Part shown: positions 56,546 to 64,000 of the stretch, piece after piece
Position numbering within the stretch: position 1 is the stretch's first letter
How the letters are laid out: each line of letters begins with the position of its first letter
NCBI RefSeq assembly: GCF_016086655.4
Contig: NC_052134.2
Coordinates: 8,060,001-8,124,000 of the forward strand
From: Lepeophtheirus salmonis
Taxonomy: Eukaryota; Arthropoda; Copepoda; Siphonostomatoida; Caligidae
Direction of reading: 5' to 3'
DNA length: 64,000 bases
The notes under the pieces: generated by a model
The model's database searches: none
What the model saw: only the letters and a program-made list of their open reading frames with translations
What the model was told of the DNA's origin: nothing
Position numbers and translations under genes: made by a program

Positions 56546-59500
56546 GGTAATTTTAATAATGACCTCTAAGAAAAATTAAAGATAAATACCATTATTATTT
56601 ATATTTTGAATCATGATTATTTGATCATATTTAGCTATCCTAAAAAATGATTCATTATTCAAAACCTTTTACTCAATTTTATAGCTAAATTATTTTAAAT
56701 ACTAATTTTAGTCTTTTAATTAGAAAAAAAGGTACACACCTTTTAAAATGAATATTTTTTTCTTTTCCGACAATTTTGTCAATTTAAATATATTTTTTTA
56801 AAGACTTAAGTTTGTCATACATTAAGTAAACTAATAAATATCCTTTGTACATGCTTGAGGTACTAAACAAAATTGATTTCTTCTTGGTTGATGATTCAAG
56901 AAAAATTATATATTCTAGAGGAAGGAAAATAAGTAGAAAATTGTATTTTTATTAACACTTCTGATAATAATACTGAATGGGATTGCATTTAGCGAATGGA
57001 AATAGTGGATGTAACTGATAATTTAAGTCTTAGATGATGATCAAAAGAGGAATGTAGCCCTGAAATTATATTCGAATAAAAAACCAGATACGCTTAGAAA
57101 ACGCAAACCTATATTTTAGGTTAGAGCTCAAAAAACTAATTTATCTTTTTGGTTCAGATTTCTTTTCTTAGTCATTCTGATTATGGAGTCACATTGGCTT
57201 CACGAGCCTGTTGCATCATGGTCAGGGAATGAAGACTCCATAAAAGCAAAAAGAATATATTAATCATATTTGGGTATTAGAAAGAGAGGAATAAAAATGA
57301 TAACTGACTATTTAAGGATAAGAACTAAATCCCAAACAGAGAGAGTATCTCCTTCAAGGCGTAGAATATTATAGGCAATGATTTGATTGTTTGAATAAAA
57401 ATGTCTTCAATGAATAAATGGATGATAAAAATAATCACTTTTTTTGTGTTTTTACGTTTTTATTTATAGTCTAAGAAAATTTATAAAATGTATATTATTC
57501 TGTTGTGTAAATTGGTATAAAAAATATTTTGAAATAAGAAATTGAGGTAAGTGGTTTTTATCTTTTTCCCAAAGAAAGGCTAAATGTAAGAGAAATAACA
57601 TTTATAGATGGGAGTATACAAATTTAGTAATGCGGTCCGCGCACCTTGATGTTGTTTTTTATCTTCATTTGGACTGGGCAATCTTGATATTTAGATTATA
57701 AGAAATAAAATAAGTAATATTCATAAATGATTTTATTTTAGTTTAATAGCCTTTATGGCATTGAATTGTCTGTTTTATGTATATTATATTTTTCACAAAC
57801 AACGCAAAATAATCAAAAAAAGACATTTGGAAAAACTGTAAGGCCAATGAATAAGAGTATAGGACATACTTAGATCCCGAAAAAATGATTTTGAGTTATT
57901 CACATCTTAAAGCATGGGTGATATGGGGAAAACATATGAAAATTCAAAAAAATATATTTTTGTACAGGTATAATGATAAATTTTTACAGCATAAAAAACT
58001 TAAAAGGAAATAAAAATAAAATAATATTTTTTAAATAATTATTGTCTTATTTGCCCAATATTCAAAATATAGTAATTGTTTTTTCTCTTTTATAAATATG
58101 ACTTTTACCAAAATATAACCCTATTTGAATACATTAAATACATATGTCATAATTGAAGTATAAAACTAGTTTTTTAAAACAGTGAGCGTTAAGGAATAAT
58201 ATTCTAGACAAGAACCATTTCCATTTTTTTTACTGTGGTAGATTGTCTGGAAGTTGACCCTAACCTCCTTGACGATGTATGACATGTCTTGGGCAGCGTG
58301 GATCAAAGTTTCAAACTTTAACCTTTTGGGTTGTATTTTTGTTCAGAAGTGATATATATTTTTTCGCAGTATCTACATAGTTTGAAAAATAAAAACAACG
58401 ATTTTCAGTAACTAATCTTTCCATTTTTCACAGCGCAACTATGTAACTGAAACTCACTTATCCCTCTTTAAAATAGAGTTTAAGAGGTGGTTATTACAAG
58501 ATGCTCTTTTTATTGTGTAAATACATTTAAAAAAAAGATACAGCTGATTAAAAAATCATGCATGTCCTAAAGGTTTTAGTTTCCTATCCTTGACTGATAA
58601 AAGAATGGAAATAGATGCAGTACATCATATACTTAAAACAGATTTTATATCTTAAAAAAGGTAAGACAACATGCCTTCTATAAATAGTTTCAATGCACCA
58701 AAATGAATTGGTTAAACCTTATATTTATATGCGTCATGCATTATATAAGAATGTTTTTTATGTGAATATAAATAGAATCAGTAAAAATCTAAAGAATTGA
58801 AATATTGAAATAATGGCATTCTTCTTCAAAATCCTTTATAATTCATTGCTTTTTACATGGTGTCTAAAGGTGTCAAATCAGTGTCTTTTCTTAACGAGAG
58901 GCACCATTTTCTTTATCAAAGAACTTTTCTTATTTTATGATGATATAGCTTCACTTTATATTTTATAAATGTATATAGTTATATTTGTCTATCTGAGTCT
59001 ATCCTACGACAGAAACGATTTACTGAACTTTTTTTTACGCAACCCCTGTATGCTGTATATTTGTTAGCCCTCTGTTAGTGAACATCCTTTTTCTAGCACG
59101 TCTTGTGAACTGGAACATTTCCAAACTCCAAAATTAAAACGTATTCTATTACGTGAAAAAGAGTTGAACGATAAAAATAATTGCATCATTTAAATTTTGC
59201 ATTATGATTTTAACTATTCCAACCATTTAGCACTAGTAAATATCAATTAAGATCCTAAAAATATTACTACAAGTTAGTGCAAAAAAGTATATTCTTATTT
59301 TAAAATACCCATAAAAACATGAGTTTAGAGTTTAAACAAAATTATAATGTGTTATTCTTACACTAAAAAACATTTTATTATTATTTTTGATAAAAATTTC
59401 CTCGAAATAATCATTGTTTAATGCAAATTTTGGCAATGAAACTCGCGATAATCAATTTTGACAAGGTTACGTGTCTTATATAGAATAATAGGTACAATTT

Positions 59501-59784
59501 ATACTTTTATAGCAACCGTGGCACGATATCGTGTTCACATTTAAAAGAAGAAAAATACTAGAATTAGTAGGTTTTAAGAAGGGATAACTACATACACTGC
59601 GTTAGTTGAATTAATATTTTGTTATCATTTTTGAAGTTATATCTTGTTTGTGAATTGAAATAACTGGAATTTATACCGGAAGGACAACTATTTGATCCCA
59701 CTGTTAATGAAATCTCTGTGAACATTGTTAAATACTTTTTATGGTTCTACCCTAAGTATGTAGAGCCTGGTGGTGTTGAGGCTG
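56546..59784. other. AT-rich DNA; one weak repeat-like patch
   Basis: A GC-richer patch at 58225-58325 reads on the minus strand HAAQDMSYIVKEVRVNFQTI, which might be another mariner C-terminal fragment but is too short to call. The rest shows nothing. Confidence 0.35.
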
Positions 59785-59960
59785 GCTTTGACATGGAAAG
59801 GAAGGCCTGCAATGACGCTAACAGGTAACATGGTAGATACCATCCATCATGACCTCATCAATGATGACCCTGTACATCTCAGAGGAAGATGTCTATAAGA
59901 GTCACTCTTGAAAACAAATTAGTGAACGAGGACATTCGCTACATGTAGCACTTGTAGTCT
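59785..59960 (+). pseudogene. Possible mariner (mos-type) N-terminal fragment
   Basis: One frame reads ALTWKGRPAMTLTGNMVDT then IHHDLINDDPVHLRGRCL before a stop, then ESLLKTN. It resembles the GRP.T.LT.ENV..V.DLI..D..... linker and second helix-turn-helix of mos-type mariner transposases. Flanking sequence is not readable as transposase, so the call is tentative. Confidence 0.35.
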
Positions 59961-62900
59961 GGGTCTACTCTCTGTTTTGTTAATAGATCGTGGCATCTTA
60001 ATTTCTTGAATTTTTTGGCCCTAAAAATCTCGATTTATATTCTGTAAGGATAGTTAAATATTTTTAACGTTTTGTTTAGAAATCATATGTACAGACTAAG
60101 TATCAAAAATTTATTGTCATAAATACATTATAATTTATACTTATGTTCCAATTTCTTTAATCATTTATAATAACTGTACTCAGCATTAATTATATTTAAT
60201 TTTGGAGATAAGTGAAATTTGAAGTTTTTTTATTGTAATTTTTAACGTATTTATAATAACTGAAACAGCATATCTCTATTATTTTAGTATTGCAGATAAA
60301 ATATTATTAATCTTATACCCTTCAGTTCAACCAATATAATCCAAATTATTGAAATAAGCTCATCTATTCAATATATATATATTTTTAATTTTCAATATAA
60401 ATAAAAATCATTTTTTCGATGGAATCTTTACTACAGTCTAAAAACTTAAAAATACTATACTATTTCCATTAAGAATATATTTTTTAATATACATACATTT
60501 TATGTAATTTTTTTTTTTACTCTAGGACAAATGTAACACCTTTTTACTTTTATATTGCTGTAGAAAATGTTTCTTTGGACGTTTCATTGAAAAATAATGA
60601 AATATCATCTCAAATATTACGAATAATCTTTAAGTTTGAAATTCTTCTTTAAAGTTTGAATTTCAAAAAAATACAAGACTTATCTTTTGATGACACTTTA
60701 TTTTAATTTTTTATTATGGATATAGACGATGCAATAATTTATGAATGTAATCTTGAATAGTTTCAAATAAAACAAGTGGACTATTTCGACAACAAACATA
60801 GATAATTATCAATGATATTAATGTTTGCACGTACATAAATTTTTCTTACACAATTAAAATAAAATAAAATTGTTAATTGTAGAGTCGAAGGATTAGTTAC
60901 ATATTATCTGTCTTGAAGTTCCTTAATTTCGGTATTTATCAATAAAAACTGATAGAAAATTAGAATATTCCGTAGATACCGACATCTTAGATCAATTGTT
61001 CATTGAAATTGTGCCTTACCCGGCCGATTTGCTCGCTTCCTTCGATTAGGTTGTAAACTGTTGGAAGAAGTACTCAAACTAAAAAAATATATATATATAT
61101 TTTGTAACCCTTCCATGGACTAAAACAAAAAATGAATTCTGCCTCAGGATTGCTACTTAAACCCTTTTAACGAATTAATCAAGAGTTGAAGATACAGAGA
61201 GAGACTGCACATTCTGTTGGTCCAGTCTAGAGACTTTAAGGTATCAGTTTTTGAATTACCCGAAAAATAATTTAATAATTCCAAATGACCAGGGAGTTTT
61301 TGGAGAAATATTACAAGTAAGCAATAATGATTTGGCATTGGCTTGTAATATCACCACCTACACATATATTTCACTTTAAAATAGAAAACTTGATCACTAC
61401 AGTGCCATTTTTTCTATTCGTAGTAAGAAGTATACTCTTGTATACTTATTTGTCAGGACAGACTACTCTTAAGACCCCCAAAGTACTGGTGAGGCTCCAT
61501 ATGAATGGACATGGAATGGTGTTATAGTTTTATTTTTGTTATATAGCAGTTTCACGTTCAGATATGTTTATTTTTCATTTACCCATAGTTACTTTTTTGC
61601 TTCATCATTTTATAAAAAATGACTGTCATTTTGATTATATTAATTAATTAATATTATTTTGTAATGAAGTTGCAAATGTTTTTTTTTTTTTTTGAATGTA
61701 TGTATATAAAATTAATGAACTGAGAATATAGTAATTAAAAAAAAACGCTGTTAAAACTCGATAGTTATTAATGATATGTGATAAATTATCTATTTATGAG
61801 ATATAAGAACACCAACCTTTTACTATAATTATAGGTTAAATGCATTTTTAATTATTTATTCTCTGGTGTGGCCTTTTCTTTTTATGCAGATCCGTTGTGT
61901 CAAGGTTAAAAAAGACTTAATTTCATAAATAGCTCATAAAATAACGCGTACACATAGAGTTTGAGATAAATTATATAATACTATATTTATTAACAACATA
62001 ATAACTAAATTTTCATTTAAGCATGTTGCAATATTTTAAGTAAAATAATTATAATAAAAATATCCGATTTAAATCTTGTTTTAAATAAAAAATATATAAT
62101 CTTATAAGTTAAAATATGACTTATAACATGATCTATACGAAAAAGATTTTCCATTCTCTGCATTCTAAGATTAGTTGTTGTCCCATTATGAGATATATTG
62201 ATGACTGTCAATATCAACAACTCAATTTTTCTTGAAGATCATTAATGAAATTATGGTCATATTTGAAATGTCGTTTCAATTTTGTTGGTTTCAATCTTTG
62301 GAGTGGTAAATAAACAAAACGGTGAAGGGATGTCCATATTGTCCATGGCATACTAAAAGGATCTAGAAGTAATTGTTTTTAGATCTTAGCGTCTTTTCAT
62401 TTCCTGTCAAAAACGTCAATTTTATGTTATAGTTGTTGACACAAAGTGTAACTTATAGAAAGAAAAATATATTCTTAGTTGGATGATGAATCAAATTCTG
62501 GGCACTACTCTTCAATATAATTTTTTTAATATAAATTTTCGTCAAATTCCTTACAATGAATTATACCCTATTTAATTTTCTTTCGAATTCATCTTTACTT
62601 GATTTTAATATTCGATATCATGTTATGAATTAAATCTGCAGCCTCAATGATTTTTTATTCGTATATTTTCTCATCAGTAAAAAAATGTAGTCGTTTCACT
62701 AGTTTTTAAACTATGGGCGTTTAGAATAATGCATATGCAAGTTTTTTTAATATTTTTTGGATGAAAGTAGTTTGGGGCAATGTGAATGTACATAAATATT
62801 ACCTTATAAAAATCTTCATGGTTCTAAATTTACTTCTTTTTTAAATACAGACCTCTTTTCCTGGATTTATATCTACTTAAAATGGTCGTCTTTAGTCTAT

Positions 62901-63867
62901 GTGATAAAAACTATAAAGCATTTTTTGAATTTTTTAAAATTAATACTAATAATAACTGGTTCAAAATGAGCCATATAGGAATTTTTGTACAAGTGTCATT
63001 TTTAACAAAAATTAAATGAAGCAAAATAACATAATTTTATTAAAGTATATTTGGAAAAATTAAATAAATTCCATGTCTAAAAAGTATCAATAAGAGGCAT
63101 TTGGTAGGTTAAACTAACAAAAAGATCAATTTGACACTTAAAACAAGCCCAGGATTGAGATTCAAGAATTGTGTGTTCAAATATAAATATTTTTTTCAAA
63201 ATTAAAGGATTAAATTCCGATTAAAACTAATAAAAAAAGGTATTTTAAAAAACAGTGTTGTCAAATATGATACCTCGGCCATTATATTGCTATTAATTTC
63301 ACTTTAAGTTCAAAGTCGTATATATCTTCAAGATTTTGTTATATAAACTGCATCTTCAGATATCTTAACCGCCATGGCTCATTAATAATAGCTCCTTATG
63401 ATATATCTATTGAAACATAATTTAATATTTTAATCTAAGATTTGACATGAAAAAAACAACAAACATAAATTGAATTATGGCTGTTTTGATTTTTTATTAT
63501 ATTGTACTTTAATTATGCAATGCCTTTCTTTATAAAAAGGATTAGTCAAATCAAATCTGCTTGACCAAATAAACAAAAGGCTTTATGTAATGATTACGAT
63601 AATCATTTTAAAACAAAAACAAAATCTTAGTATTTTTTCTTTACGGCAAAACAAAAAAAATGCTATTTTTTTCTTATTTAGTAAAGAAGCCCTTTTTTAC
63701 TTTTAAAAATATGATACAGTATGGTTCAAAATCAGTTGAAAATTAATATTAACTACTGGGCAGTTCAAGGAAATACAAACCACATTTAACTGCAATAAAA
63801 GTAGAAAGTAGAGGTTTTAAATTCTATTAACAAATTCAAATAAAAGAAAAGAAAAACATCATTAAAT
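59961..63867. other. AT-rich DNA with one tiny exon candidate
   Basis: Apart from the 38-base candidate at 61020-61057 and unrecognised open frames at 61153-61338 (minus) and 61327-61527 (plus), nothing was seen. A (TA)n run lies near 61087-61101 and a T run near 61679-61694. Confidence 0.4.
61020..61057 (-). CDS. Tiny exon candidate
   Basis: This 38-base GC-rich island lies between a strong acceptor (GTACTTCTTCCAACAG) and donor (CGG|GTAAGG) on the minus strand. Two frames are open: LQPNRRKRANRPG and YNLIEGSEQIGR. The contrast with the AT-rich surroundings is the main argument. The product and partner exons are unknown. Confidence 0.25.
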
Positions 63868-64000
63868 GTGTCCACCATTTTCACCAATCATACATGTCCT
63901 AACATATTTGCAAGCCTTGACCACGTCTGTGAAGAATACTTTGTCCCGTAATTGGTGATGAAGGCGTTCAAGGAATCGATACTGTTGTGTAAATTGGCAA
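63868..64000 (-). pseudogene. Mariner-type transposase C-terminal fragment, cut by window edge
   Basis: On the minus strand one frame reads ANLHNSIDSLNAFITNYGTK. The next reads FFTDVVKACKYVRTCMIGEN followed by GGHI and a stop near 63862. Together they match the C-terminal (P.N.IDSLKAFI...W.K......V.KAC..VR.R....GGHI) part of a mariner transposase, with a frameshift between. The element continues beyond the window, so its completeness cannot be judged. Confidence 0.55.

Noticed and set aside
58225..58325. Another mariner C-terminal fragment on the minus strand
   Set aside because: Only about 20 residues vaguely fit and no diagnostic motif is present.
1..64000. Bacterial operon, CRISPR array, prophage or biosynthetic cluster
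   Set aside because: There are no long open frames, ribosome binding sites or regularly spaced direct repeats. Everything fits an animal nuclear genome.

Overview
The window looks like nuclear DNA of an animal, most likely a caligid copepod such as the salmon louse. This assignment is inference: the DNA is very AT-rich (roughly 70% by eye), long open frames are absent, plausible short exons with consensus GT/AG borders occur, and degraded mariner-type transposases of the kind I associate with salmon-louse DNA are abundant. No bacterial signal was seen: no operons, ribosome binding sites, CRISPR array or rRNA. I found no convincing tRNA gene.

Layout. 0-6.4 kb: one copy of a dispersed repeat (family A), a frameshifted relic of mitochondrial ATP synthase subunit b, a short exon candidate and a mariner C-terminal relic. 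7.6-9.7 kb: a hairpin-bearing repeat and an inverted pair of family A copies. 13.4-16.0 kb: a mariner N-terminal relic and a long antisense relic of an uncharacterised multi-copy protein (family 1). 17-23.3 kb: weak exon candidates and a 0.9 kb inverted-repeat element (family B) carrying a ~110-bp tandem array. 26.7-27.3 kb: the only gene I support as possibly intact, the last two exons of an unknown gene on the minus strand. 28-33.8 kb: a Helitron-like segment, another family A copy, a mariner relic and an internally deleted piggyBac relic. 37.5-40.1 kb: family A again and a second family 1 relic. 43.6-47.5 kb: a near full-length dead mariner, an opposing possible relic, and a relic of a related uncharacterised family (family 2). 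49.8-56.5 kb: several mariner relics and a compact Tc1/mariner-type element with perfect 20-bp terminal inverted repeat cores. The last 8 kb are mostly unannotated AT-rich DNA with a mariner fragment at the window edge.

The most interesting signal is the set of family 1 and family 2 relics. They share the same order of motifs: an Asp-containing strand resembling the first catalytic Asp of RNase H-fold transposases, then a Cys-x-x-His-type motif, then a Pro-Gly/His/Arg-Trp motif, then a helical tail. That order is reminiscent of hAT/P-type transposases. I infer that both families are branches of one poorly described transposase-like lineage. A second theme is that three DDE-type transposons here (piggyBac, one mariner, one DUF4817-type element) kept both protein ends and lost the central catalytic part.

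The genes do not form a pathway. The window is best read as an intron or intergenic repeat landscape around sparse exons.
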